From Providencia rettgeri (GTDB lineage Bacteria > Pseudomonadota > Gammaproteobacteria > Enterobacterales > Enterobacteriaceae): DNA of 64,000 nucleotides. The stretch covers positions 496,001 through 560,000 of the forward strand of contig NZ_CP163512.1 in assembly GCF_041075285.1 (NCBI RefSeq). The letters are read 5' to 3'. The notes beneath the pieces were generated by a model. It saw only the letters and a list, made by a program, of their open reading frames with translations, searched no databases and was not told the origin of the DNA. Positions 56,045 through 64,000 of the stretch are shown here, piece after piece (position 1 is the stretch's first letter; each line of letters opens with the position of its first letter). The position numbers and the translations under genes were made by a program.

Positions 56045-56443
56045 TTAACTGTGGCAATATTTATTCCAAATGATATTAAAGTCATCACTTGGATATTCTT
56101 TATCCTCGCGATCTATTAATGGAATAGAAACTACATTTCGTCCATCTTTATGTAGGTATGTTTTAACAATAAACCGCTTAAAACTATAAGAGTTTTGGGG
56201 AGTGAAAATGAGGACTTCACCACAAACATAACCGAGCATACCATGATCGAGAGTTTCTCTTATTTCATGATATTTAACATTTTTATACTCAGCAGTTTTG
56301 GGGAAAGCTAAAAAGTCTTCCACCGCTTTTTGTGATTTAGCAACAATATCTAAATCAGGTGTATAGTTACTTGCAACGCCACCAATAAAAGAAGCGCCAG
56401 CAATAAGGCCAATAACTAAAAATGAAAATATCTTATTTTTCAT
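56045..56443 (-). CDS. Hypothetical protein with N-terminal membrane/secretion segment
   Basis: 132 residues: hydrophobic start (IFSFLVIGLIAGASFIGGVA) then a compact soluble domain (AVEDFLAFPKTAEYKNVKYH, CGEVLIFTPQNSYSFKRFI, ending in NKYCHS with two cysteines that may pair). I do not recognise the family. A single gene, probably translocated to the periplasm or anchored there. Confidence 0.55.
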   Translation of the reverse strand: MKNKIFSFLVIGLIAGASFIGGVASNYTPDLDIVAKSQKAVEDFLAFPKTAEYKNVKYHEIRETLDHGMLGYVCGEVLIFTPQNSYSFKRFIVKTYLHKDGRNVVSIPLIDREDKEYPSDDFNIIWNKYCHS

Positions 56444-56763
56444 AGCGTTTATTTCTATATGTAATTATTTTAATTTCCTTAATGAATACGTAAGTATAAA
56501 TATTATAGTTAAAAGATATATAGAAGTTATATGGCTAAATTACTTACGAAATTCCACTTATGTTCATTAAGGGGTGTTGATTGCGTTTAATATAGCATAA
56601 GTTTTTTTTAAGTAATATAGAGGGGAAATAATAACAATCAATAAGAAACTAAAAATTACACATTTAAACACAATGACATTATTTAGCTGGATAGGAATAT
56701 TACTTAATAACAGATTAGCACATGTTAATAACTAACGTAATTAATAATGAAATAAAAATATCA
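56444..56763. other. Intergenic region
   Basis: AT-rich, upstream of the preceding hypothetical gene and downstream of the nrf operon. An imperfect AATAATGA/TCATTATT hairpin overlaps the end of the last nrf gene (56743-56768). Nothing else supported. Confidence 0.4.
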
Positions 56764-57801
56764 TTATTTATTATTCATAAGGTTTGCCATTTTAATCGCT
56801 TCAATAAGTTGAGCTCGATTAATTCTTGGATTATTGCTGTCCAGCAACTTTTGCCATATTTGAATAGCTTTATCATAGTTTGCATTCATAAATGCATCGG
56901 AAGCGATTAACATTAGGGCTGTCACTTCTTGGCTGTCAAGGCTGAGCGCTTTGTTGATAACAGCTAAGGCGTCATCTGTAAGATGTTGCCCTGCTTGGTA
57001 ATATAGTACGGTGGCGATTGCTGAATAGAGTTGTGCATTTTCCCCTGTGTATTTGATTGCCCGTTGGTAGGCCACTAAGGCATTATCGTAGCTATTTTGG
57101 TATAAATAATACTCTCCAAGTATTGCCCAAAGTTCACCATTCTCGGGGAATTGGCGAATATTATTTTGTAAGCGTAAAAGGTCACTTTGTTCTTTTTCTA
57201 ATGGTGTAAATACATTTATTGGATCTGAAATCCGTTGGTATTCATTATAAGTTAATTGGAAGCGGGGGAGTAAAAAATAGCTTGCAAGCACACTAACAAA
57301 TAAGATGATAAGCAATATATTCAGCTTACGGTTCCATGCATTTAGTAACGGATTAATTTTCGGTATAGTCAGTAATTGCTCTTGTTCACTCACGGGGCGT
57401 GCTGTCACTCCCTTTTTTTGCATGCGCATAGCGAGTAAGAAGTAGTAGGTGATCAGGCAAAGTGCAAAAAAAGGTAATAACCAAAGGATGGCGGTAGTAA
57501 ACGTGAAAGGGGGGTTATACAAAACAAAATCGCCGTAGCGGTCAGTCATATATTGCACAATTTGGGTTTTGTCTTTTCCTTCGGCTACCATTTTATACAC
57601 TTGGTGCCGCATACTGACCGCGGTGGGAGCGTTGGACTCTAATAAGTTTTGGTTTTGGCATTGCGGACATCGCAATTGTGAGGCAATCTGCAATGAGTAT
57701 TCTTGTTCTTCAAGGGAATTAAATTGCCACGTATCCACAATTTGCGCGTTTGCTACTGAGGTAACAATAAATAAGAATAGGGCGCGTAAAAGATTAATCA
57801 T
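56764..57801 (-). CDS. nrfFG: Fused NrfF/NrfG cytochrome c552 maturation protein
   Basis: 345 residues. An N-terminal CcmH/NrfF-type domain with signal peptide (LLRALFLFIVTSVANA) and heme-ligation-assisting motif LRCPQCQNQNLLESNA is followed by a membrane segment, then a cytoplasmic/periplasmic linker, a second helix and a C-terminal TPR domain (NrfG-like, LQNNIRQFPENGELWAIL and further TPRs). In E. coli these are two separate genes; the same fusion occurs in E. coli CcmH. With NrfE it attaches heme to the unusual CxxCK site of NrfA. I start at 57801, overlapping the nrfE stop by eight bases. Confidence 0.88.
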   Translation of the reverse strand: MINLLRALFLFIVTSVANAQIVDTWQFNSLEEQEYSLQIASQLRCPQCQNQNLLESNAPTAVSMRHQVYKMVAEGKDKTQIVQYMTDRYGDFVLYNPPFTFTTAILWLLPFFALCLITYYFLLAMRMQKKGVTARPVSEQEQLLTIPKINPLLNAWNRKLNILLIILFVSVLASYFLLPRFQLTYNEYQRISDPINVFTPLEKEQSDLLRLQNNIRQFPENGELWAILGEYYLYQNSYDNALVAYQRAIKYTGENAQLYSAIATVLYYQAGQHLTDDALAVINKALSLDSQEVTALMLIASDAFMNANYDKAIQIWQKLLDSNNPRINRAQLIEAIKMANLMNNK

Positions 57802-59653
57802 GTTTTTTTCGCCCTCGTATCCAGCCAATTAATAGCCCTAAGCACATTAATGCGCCACCGCCCCATATCCATTGTATACCGTCTTGTACATAGAAACGCA
57901 TAGCATAATGTTGATCGCTACTCTTCTCGCCTAAAACGACATACCAGTTACGTAGCCACCCCCAATGAATAGCCGGTTCAATCATTAATTGCTGGCGAGC
58001 GAGGTAAAAACGACGTTCAGTTATTAATTTATGTTGAAATTGATTCTCTTGAGTGACGTAAATAATGGCTTTTTCGGTAGTGTAATTGGGTTGTGCCGCC
58101 AATTGTAAATCGGTGAATTTGAATTGATAGCCCGCTAATGAGACGCTTTGCCCAACAGCCAGATTCACGCTAGTTTCTTGGCGGCTGCCTACGGAAAACG
58201 CGATACCTGCGGCAAAAATAACTACGCCCGTATGAGCGACTAAAGCAGGGAACTGTTGGCGAATAGTTTTAACTGGTTTTAGCCATAAAACCAGTAAAAT
58301 AGCCGCGAATAAACTACAGGCTGTAGCGATAATGATACCGCGAGATGCTAAAAGCAAGCCAATCAATGGGCATAAGAGTGCAATATAAATAAGAGGTCGT
58401 TTTCTGTTATGGGGATTAAATGCACTTAATGTTATGACTAGTAACATTAATATACTAAATGGCAATAAGGTGTGGTTAAAGTAAGGTGCACCTACAGAAA
58501 TTTTCCCCCAGCCAAATAGTGTATAAATCATGGGGTACAACGTACCTGTGAGTACAATAAATAAGACAGCGACAAATAGAATCAGTGTGAGTAATAAATA
58601 AATCTCACGCGGTGTTCTACTCTGTAAAGTGTTGTCGGTAATTTTGGCTTTCCAACCGTAAACAAGTAAGCTGCTCAGACTTAAAAAACAGAATAAAATA
58701 AAGAGAGGGACGGCTCTAACGTTATCCAATGCGAAAGCATGCACAGACATTAAAATGCCAGAACGGACAATCAGGGTACCTAATAAAGAGAGAATAAACG
58801 TGGCAATCGCCAGTAACATTGACCAGTGGCGATAAAGCGCATTTTTTCGAGAAGCCGTTAAGCTATGAAGTAGTGCGGTTGCACTAAGCCACGGCAATAA
58901 AGAGGCATTTTCGACAGGATCCCAAAACCACCATCCACCCCAGCCCAATTCGCTATAGGCCCACCATGAACCAAGTATAATGCCGAGAGTGAGTATACAC
59001 CAACTTGGGACAAGAAAACGCCAGCACAGCCAAGCCGCTATTTTGTTAAACGCATTCGATAATAGTGAGGCGAGCACTAAGGCACAAACAACCATTAACC
59101 CGCTATAACCTAAATAAAGAAGTGGGGGATGTAAAATTAAGCCCCAATGTTGCAGCATCGGATTCAGATCGCGCCCTTCAATCGCGGGAGGAAAAATACG
59201 AGCAAAGGGATCAGAGTACAGCACGATAAACAGCAATAGAGCTGTATTAATGGTGGCAAGTACGGTGAGTGTTAAGGAAAATAATGGATGCTTTTGCTGG
59301 CGATAACGCCACGCAAATAAGGTACTCCAAGCGCAAATAAACAGTAACCAAAGGAATAAAGACCCTTCGTGTCCACCCCACACGGCTGCAATTTTAATCG
59401 ACAACGGAGAGAGCCGGTGGCTATGCTGGGCAACATAAACCACCGAAAAATCACTGTTAATAAAGCTGATGGTTAAACAGAGATAAGCACTAAGTAATAG
59501 GATAAATTGCAAAGATGTCCAAAACACGTTCTGAGACATTTGCCTCGGAACGTGTCTGAAGTGACCAATAAACCCAAAAAATGCATGGAAACTGGTTAAA
59601 ACCAGTGCCAGCACAAGGCAGATAAAGCCCACTTCTGGGAGTATTAGTTCCAA
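57794..59653 (-). CDS. nrfE: Heme lyase NrfE
   Basis: 619 residues, CcmF/NrfE/CcsA family with about 14 membrane segments. Heme-handling motif WGGHEGSLFLW and the tryptophan-rich WWAYSELGWGGWWFWDPVEN (WWD domain) are intact. E. coli NrfE is 552; the longer form here resembles CcmF. It transfers heme to NrfA in the periplasm together with NrfF/G. The start appears to be TTG at 59653, preceded by AAGGTG; no ATG in frame lies nearby that keeps the first helix. It begins 24 bases after nrfD. Confidence 0.9.
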   Translation of the reverse strand: MELILPEVGFICLVLALVLTSFHAFFGFIGHFRHVPRQMSQNVFWTSLQFILLLSAYLCLTISFINSDFSVVYVAQHSHRLSPLSIKIAAVWGGHEGSLFLWLLFICAWSTLFAWRYRQQKHPLFSLTLTVLATINTALLLFIVLYSDPFARIFPPAIEGRDLNPMLQHWGLILHPPLLYLGYSGLMVVCALVLASLLSNAFNKIAAWLCWRFLVPSWCILTLGIILGSWWAYSELGWGGWWFWDPVENASLLPWLSATALLHSLTASRKNALYRHWSMLLAIATFILSLLGTLIVRSGILMSVHAFALDNVRAVPLFILFCFLSLSSLLVYGWKAKITDNTLQSRTPREIYLLLTLILFVAVLFIVLTGTLYPMIYTLFGWGKISVGAPYFNHTLLPFSILMLLVITLSAFNPHNRKRPLIYIALLCPLIGLLLASRGIIIATACSLFAAILLVLWLKPVKTIRQQFPALVAHTGVVIFAAGIAFSVGSRQETSVNLAVGQSVSLAGYQFKFTDLQLAAQPNYTTEKAIIYVTQENQFQHKLITERRFYLARQQLMIEPAIHWGWLRNWYVVLGEKSSDQHYAMRFYVQDGIQWIWGGGALMCLGLLIGWIRGRKKHD

Positions 59654-59677
59654 TTATCACCTTTATTTCTTTAAACG

Positions 59678-60634
59678 TTATGCAACCGTTAATTGCCCTG
59701 CGTATAACACAAAGAATCGCAGGCAAAATACGCCGAATAAACTTGCACCACTGACCATTAAAATTCTTGCTGCTCCGTGGCTTTTATCAACCCATTTTTT
59801 TAAGGCTAATGGGATAATAAAGCCAAAGCCAACCACGCCAATCCAGAACCACCAAGTCCAGAAACCGCCACCTAGTGCGGCAATTAATGAACGCACTTTA
59901 CCATCATCACCTAAGGCTAAGCCGACAAAAAACGCGGCTAATAGGAATATCTCTAACCAAATCACAAACCCTTCTACACGATGCAAAAAGGCTGATTCGT
60001 CGTTATGGATATTTTTGCGATAACGTAACGCTAACGCAATTAATGACACGGCAATTCCTGACGATATTCCAGAAAATAGAAATAAAGCGGGTAATAGTGG
60101 ATTGTTTAAGAACGGGTAGGATTTTAAAGCAGACAACAAGAATCCCGTGTAGGCACCGAGTAGTACCGCTAAAACGAGCATAATGATATCGAGGAAACGC
60201 ATAGCTCGAGTTAACATGGCTAATATGCGCGGAATAATACTCAGTTTCGGCAGCCATTTTTGTTGTAAGCCAATCAGTTCGGTTTCATAGATCTTAGCCA
60301 GCCAAACGACTAATACCGCCATATACACTTGGAATAGCATGACCCCCATTGACATAACGGAGGTGAAACTGTAATGAAACATCAATTTCCAAAATGTCCA
60401 TGGACGTGTTAGGTGGAAAATTAGAATCAATAGACCCACTACAATGGTAATTGGCGCTAAAATCAGTGTGGTACGCATTAACGTGCTGTCACTGCCAGCG
60501 GCGTTAGGGGAGTACTGACGCAGTAACACGGCTAATACAACAAGACCCGCAGAAATGCCGATTAAAAACAGGTAAACCGCGATAGGCCAGTCCCAAACCA
60601 GTGATTCAAAATGGAAAGCTGAAGCTGTTCTCAT
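59678..60634 (-). CDS. nrfD: NrfD quinol dehydrogenase membrane subunit
   Basis: 318 residues (E. coli 318) with eight hydrophobic helices of the NrfD/PsrC family. WDWPIAVYLFLIGISAGLV is the conserved first helix, followed by HLTRPWTFWKL near the quinone site. With NrfC it oxidises menaquinol and passes electrons to NrfB. Start overlaps the nrfC stop (ATGA). Confidence 0.95.
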   Translation of the reverse strand: MRTASAFHFESLVWDWPIAVYLFLIGISAGLVVLAVLLRQYSPNAAGSDSTLMRTTLILAPITIVVGLLILIFHLTRPWTFWKLMFHYSFTSVMSMGVMLFQVYMAVLVVWLAKIYETELIGLQQKWLPKLSIIPRILAMLTRAMRFLDIIMLVLAVLLGAYTGFLLSALKSYPFLNNPLLPALFLFSGISSGIAVSLIALALRYRKNIHNDESAFLHRVEGFVIWLEIFLLAAFFVGLALGDDGKVRSLIAALGGGFWTWWFWIGVVGFGFIIPLALKKWVDKSHGAARILMVSGASLFGVFCLRFFVLYAGQLTVA

Positions 60635-61302
60635 TGGCTAACCTCCCCATATTTGAATGGAACTCGATACATTTTGGGGTGAGTTCCAAGTGCGATTTTG
60701 AATCGATAAGTGGGTTTTTCTTTTAACATCAAAGAAATATCACTCTTAGGATCATCTAAATTACCAAATGTCAGTGCTTTGGTTGGGCAAGATGCAACAC
60801 AAGCAGGTTGTTTGCCGTTTTTCAGATTGGTCTTTCGACAAAAATCGCATTTATCCGCTGTTTTATTAATAGGGTGAATAAACCGTACACGGTAAGGACA
60901 TGCCGCAATGCAGTATTGGCAGCCCACACACAAGTCCGGATTTACATCTACAATCCCCGTAGTTTTATCGATAAAAGAAGCGCCTGTTGGGCAGACATCA
61001 ACACAGGGTGCGCTTTCGCAATGTTGGCAGGAATGGCGAAAGAACCGATATTTGACGTCTGGAAACTGACCGATGGGTTCGCTACGAATAATGGTTAACC
61101 GTGAAACGCCCTCAGGGACTTGGTTAACTTCGCGACACGCATCCATACATGCTGTACAGCCGATACACAAGTTTTCATCGTGGATCATACCGTAGCGAAC
61201 GCCGTCTATTTTCATGGTATTCGCGAGAGTTTGGCCAGCTATCCCGCCTACCGCTGCCAGTGCTCCTGAATAAATAATGAATTGACGACGAGAACAACTC
61301 AT
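60631..61302 (-). CDS. nrfC: NrfC iron-sulfur subunit
   Basis: 223 residues (E. coli 223). Twin-arginine signal ([20 protein letters not shown]) exports the folded protein. Four [4Fe-4S] motifs: [45 protein letters not shown] and [20 protein letters not shown]. Electron relay between NrfD and NrfB. Start overlaps the nrfB stop (ATGA). Confidence 0.95.
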   Translation of the reverse strand: MSCSRRQFIIYSGALAAVGGIAGQTLANTMKIDGVRYGMIHDENLCIGCTACMDACREVNQVPEGVSRLTIIRSEPIGQFPDVKYRFFRHSCQHCESAPCVDVCPTGASFIDKTTGIVDVNPDLCVGCQYCIAACPYRVRFIHPINKTADKCDFCRKTNLKNGKQPACVASCPTKALTFGNLDDPKSDISLMLKEKPTYRFKIALGTHPKMYRVPFKYGEVSQ

Positions 61303-61868
61303 GGCTGCTCCTTACGCAATTTCACCGCTGCTGGATTGAAAGCAGGGTTATCACGCTGCTCAGAGTGACAATCGACACAAATCTTCACTTTGCCTTTATC
61401 GGTCAGTGTCTTCATCATATCTTGTTTTGGATGAAGGTCATGGCAACTGGCACAGGCCACTTTGGTCACGTGGACATCATGGGGCCAGAACGCTTTTTGC
61501 AGCTGCTCAGGTAAGTGGCATGATAAACAGACGCTATTTTGCTGTTCTACCCCGTACATCGGGTTATTGAAGCGCATAACATCTTTGACCCCTTCTCGGT
61601 GATCAGGCCCTGGGTTACCGTGGCAGTTGGTGCAAGTCACAGGCAACTTATTGTTTGGGTTAATTACTTCTGAGTGTGTGCCGTGCATGCCTTCTTTGTC
61701 AGGTTTGTGGCAATCTAAACATGCGCCATCAGCGCTTCGTTGCTGTGTGACAACCCAACGGCCATCGGCATTTTCCTCAGCAATTTGAGGTGTAGCGGAG
61801 GCGGCTGCTGCCCATAATAAGCCTGTTGCCAGCACCCCAGCAGTGAATAACGAACGTAGTACGCTCAT
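61299..61868 (-). CDS. nrfB: Pentaheme cytochrome c NrfB
   Basis: 189 residues (E. coli 188). Signal peptide ([20 protein letters not shown]), then five CxxCH heme sites: CLDCH, CTNCH, CLSCH, CASCH and CVDCH. It is the electron donor to NrfA. The start at 61868 has GGAG five bases upstream; an in-frame start 33 bases earlier would precede the signal peptide by 11 residues. Confidence 0.95.
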   Translation of the reverse strand: MSVLRSLFTAGVLATGLLWAAAASATPQIAEENADGRWVVTQQRSADGACLDCHKPDKEGMHGTHSEVINPNNKLPVTCTNCHGNPGPDHREGVKDVMRFNNPMYGVEQQNSVCLSCHLPEQLQKAFWPHDVHVTKVACASCHDLHPKQDMMKTLTDKGKVKICVDCHSEQRDNPAFNPAAVKLRKEQP

Positions 61869-61916
61869 AATTACTCCATTGGTTGTATTGCCCCTTATCA
61901 TCGGGGCAAATCGCGG

Positions 61917-63356
61917 TTATTTGGCTAATAGGTCATTTTTACGAGCTTGTTCATCCCATTGCGGCACAACAGTTTTTAAGAACTCTTGTTTCTCAGCATT
62001 GATTTTTTGCATATCTAAACCAATCGCTTGTTGTGCTTTTTCTTTACTGGAAATATCTGGGATAGCAATTTCATGAGTGATGCCTTTAGAACCTAACAGA
62101 CGAGCAAGCTTGGTACGTGCATCAGCGGCTTTGTCCATCGCGCCACCTAGCATGCGCAAGCCTTCATCTGGGGCGTGCATGTGGATACCGTGGGAGGCAA
62201 TCGCTAAATCCCAGCGCCATTGTGCATGACGAATATCGGTTAAGATTGGTTTCATCTCATCTTCGGTTGCACCTGCATCCCAAGCCGCTTTTGCCTCAAA
62301 GTGAGCACGAACTAGCTGATCTTCCACTTTGATTTTCATTTCTTGGATAGCGTGTTTACGTTCTGCCACCACATCTTGCAACTGTTGTTTGCTTTGAGTG
62401 TGGCAGTTGCTACAAGTTTGCTCGAAATTGTCGAATGGATTACCAATTTTATGACTGGTATACAGCTCGCCTTTCTCGTTTTGCAGTTTTGGCATATGGC
62501 AATCAATACAAGTCACGTTATTTTTACCATGGATCCCCACACTCCAAGTTTCATATTCTGGGTGTTGGGCTTTTAGCATTGGGGCTTTCGACAATGAGTT
62601 GGTCCAGTCAGAAAAACCAATGTTGTCGTAGTAGACTTCCATATCTTCCACTTTGGTACCGTTATCCCATGGAAATTTGACGGCTTTTTTGTCACCAGAG
62701 AAGTAGTATTCAACATGGCATTGACCACATACCATGGATTGCTGGTCGAAACGGCTGGCTTTATCGAATGGTTTGCCAATGGCTTCCATGGCGCGTTCAG
62801 CATAAGGGCGTGTCAGGGTTAATTCAGGTTTCCCTTTAGCAAAATCCGCTGAGTTAGTTTTGTGGCAGTCACCACAACCGAGTACGTTAACAACTTCTGG
62901 CCCCCCTTTTGCCCATTTTCCTTCAAAATAGCCATCTTCACCCTGTTCTTGGATGAGTCTTGCGACATCGGGGCTTTTACAGCTCCAGCAAGCCATTGGT
63001 AAAGGACCATCTTGTGCATCTTTTGGTGCCCCAGTACGCAATGTTTCGCGCACATCAATAAGGGCATATGCATGACCCCGAGGCTTGTTATAATCACGGG
63101 AGAATGGGTATCCAGCCCAAAGAATAACTAAGCGAGGATCTTCAGCAAGCGCATCTTCGCGGTTTGCTTGTTCGGATGTTGCTCGCCATGAGTGATATTG
63201 ATCTGGGTGAGCGGCTTCGAAAGTTTCATTACGCGTATTTATCGTGGATGAGCCATCCTTAGCCGGAATAGGAGTTTGTGCATGAACAGAGGTAAAGAGA
63301 AATATTCCTGCAATTAAACTCAGTAAGCACAGTACATTATTTCTTATGTTTGCCAT
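61917..63356 (-). CDS. nrfA: Pentaheme nitrite reductase, cytochrome c552 NrfA
   Basis: 479 residues (E. coli 478) with signal peptide. Four CxxCH sites (CGDCH, CGQCH, CIDCH, CSNCH) and the catalytic CxxCK site CWSCK are present, the last being diagnostic of NrfA. The conserved catalytic His and Tyr lie in segments such as [17 protein letters not shown]. It reduces nitrite to ammonia with six electrons in the periplasm. First gene of the complete nrfABCDE-FG operon, controlled by an FNR-type site. Confidence 0.97.
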   Translation of the reverse strand: MANIRNNVLCLLSLIAGIFLFTSVHAQTPIPAKDGSSTINTRNETFEAAHPDQYHSWRATSEQANREDALAEDPRLVILWAGYPFSRDYNKPRGHAYALIDVRETLRTGAPKDAQDGPLPMACWSCKSPDVARLIQEQGEDGYFEGKWAKGGPEVVNVLGCGDCHKTNSADFAKGKPELTLTRPYAERAMEAIGKPFDKASRFDQQSMVCGQCHVEYYFSGDKKAVKFPWDNGTKVEDMEVYYDNIGFSDWTNSLSKAPMLKAQHPEYETWSVGIHGKNNVTCIDCHMPKLQNEKGELYTSHKIGNPFDNFEQTCSNCHTQSKQQLQDVVAERKHAIQEMKIKVEDQLVRAHFEAKAAWDAGATEDEMKPILTDIRHAQWRWDLAIASHGIHMHAPDEGLRMLGGAMDKAADARTKLARLLGSKGITHEIAIPDISSKEKAQQAIGLDMQKINAEKQEFLKTVVPQWDEQARKNDLLAK

Positions 63357-63464
63357 AAAACGGGCCTCGAGTAATGTGAGCCAACTATCCCTTCATTTTT
63401 CGAGCGGTTTATTTAGAGGGTATATCTTGCTCGAACGATTTTGGGTATTTTTTGTTATAGAGGT

Positions 63465-63492
63465 TTGATAGCAAGTGCACAGATGCTATCAA
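63465..63492. promoter_or_regulatory. Inverted repeat in the nrfA leader
   Basis: TTGATAGCA and its exact complement TGCTATCAA, separated by 10 bases, 109-136 bases before nrfA. If transcription starts near 63500 it lies in the 5' untranslated mRNA and would form a hairpin; as DNA it could be an operator. Confidence 0.5.
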
Positions 63493-63537
63493 GACATTGC
63501 CAACTTATATGTGTAACAAAAAACCACACAAAAAATA

Positions 63538-63551
63538 TTGTTTTTGATCAA
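63538..63551. promoter_or_regulatory. FNR site upstream of nrfA
   Basis: TTGTTTTTGATCAA matches TTGATNNNNATCAA at 9 of 10 positions. A minus-strand -10-like element (TACACA or TATAAG, 63504-63515) would place the start about 41-45 bases from the site centre, the classic class II FNR spacing. Confidence 0.65.
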
Positions 63552-64000
63552 AAGATAATTTGGATTAAAGAAACAAGATGCAATTAAATAATAAAAGTAA
63601 AGCAACAAAGAAACTGCTATAGTTATTATTGACTAGTTTTAAAGTTGACTGTTCGAAATACTATCTCAGTAAACGATTTTATTTGAAAAGAATCAGTTTG
63701 TATTTATACTGCATTGATTTTTAATTGAAATTTAATTTGTTTTAACCTTTTTTATATTTTGAAAATTAAAATAAGAAATAAATAGTGAGTTATATCAAAA
63801 AACATGCAATTATTTTCTTTAAAAATGACATTGCATCTACCACTTTAGTGGTATTTTTTGGTGTTGAATTAAACTTGGAACATTAAAAATCGCGGTTAAA
63901 TTAAAAATCTATATTGAATAGTTGTTAATGAATAATTAAAAAACTGTCAACACTCTCTATTTTTAGTCATTTTGATGTTTAAAAATCACTAAGATGTCTG

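Larger units (their letters stand above)
63357..64000. other. Upstream region of nrfA
   Basis: Contains the leader and regulatory region of nrfA. From about 63550 to the window end it is AT-rich with no open frame. A further FNR-like match (GTGAGTTATATCAA, 8/10) lies at 63785 but is far from nrfA. Confidence 0.5.

Noticed and set aside
63785..63798. Second FNR site for nrfA
   Set aside because: Matches 8 of 10 but lies over 400 bases from the start, and AT-rich DNA gives such matches by chance.

Overview
The window looks like a chromosomal segment of a low-GC member of the Morganellaceae, most likely Providencia. This is inferred from an AAC(2')-I aminoglycoside acetyltransferase of the type known from Providencia, enterobacterial gene order around cysS-folD-argU and purEK-lpxH-ppiB, and AT-rich intergenic DNA. 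The species cannot be fixed from the sequence alone.

Layout. 1-11.3 kb is mostly core: the end of ybbA, ybbP, a periplasmic phytase-like esterase, an MFS transporter, purEK with a perfect PurR operator, lpxH, ppiB, cysS, then a 3.4-copy tandem repeat of 201 bp, ybcJ and folD. At 12.36 kb tRNA-Arg(UCT) is followed by a decayed integrative element (integrase C-terminal remnant, gene fragments, small secreted and membrane proteins). 14.9-22 kb holds an alkyltransferase-like protein that keeps the acceptor cysteine, a stand-alone FocA-type channel divergent from a CysB-like LysR regulator, and two M20 amidohydrolases, one with two membrane proteins. 22.7-28.1 kb is a type XI secretion (Slam) heme-uptake locus: hemophilin-like hemophore, Slam outer-membrane translocon and TonB-dependent receptor, behind a Fur-like site. 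28.5-34.1 kb has a Rossmann oxidoreductase, aac(2')-I, cfa and codBA with a PurR box. 34.1-36 kb is a two-gene operon of a MolA/FecB-type binding protein and a ModA-like protein lacking a signal peptide, behind a good ModE box and with no permease or ATPase. 36-46.4 kb holds dbpA, an M20 carboxypeptidase plus YfcC carrier operon, then a four-gene operon of two trans-sulfuration lyases, an NhaC-family transporter and D-cysteine desulfhydrase, which together suggest import and breakdown of sulfur amino acids.

46.9-51.6 kb is a DMSO-reductase-type operon (dmsABC) with its chaperone. 52-56.4 kb has an accessory TonB behind a Fur-like site, a DUF4822 protein, the Hsp70-like YegD and a GDCCVxC protein. 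56.8-63.4 kb is a complete nrf operon for periplasmic nitrite reduction to ammonia, with nrfF and nrfG fused, downstream of a 9/10 FNR site. The operon explains the anaerobic character of the right side: DMSO and nitrite are terminal acceptors, and molybdate supply (ModE-boxed operon) would feed the DMSO reductase.

Two families of short palindromic intergenic repeats, A (46698 and 55841) and B (37601 and 46789), lie next to unrelated terminator hairpins. Copies of B show compensatory stem changes. The strongest candidates for something new are the ModE-boxed pair at 34.1-36 kb, the sulfur amino-acid locus at 37.7-46.4 kb, and the terminator-associated palindromes.
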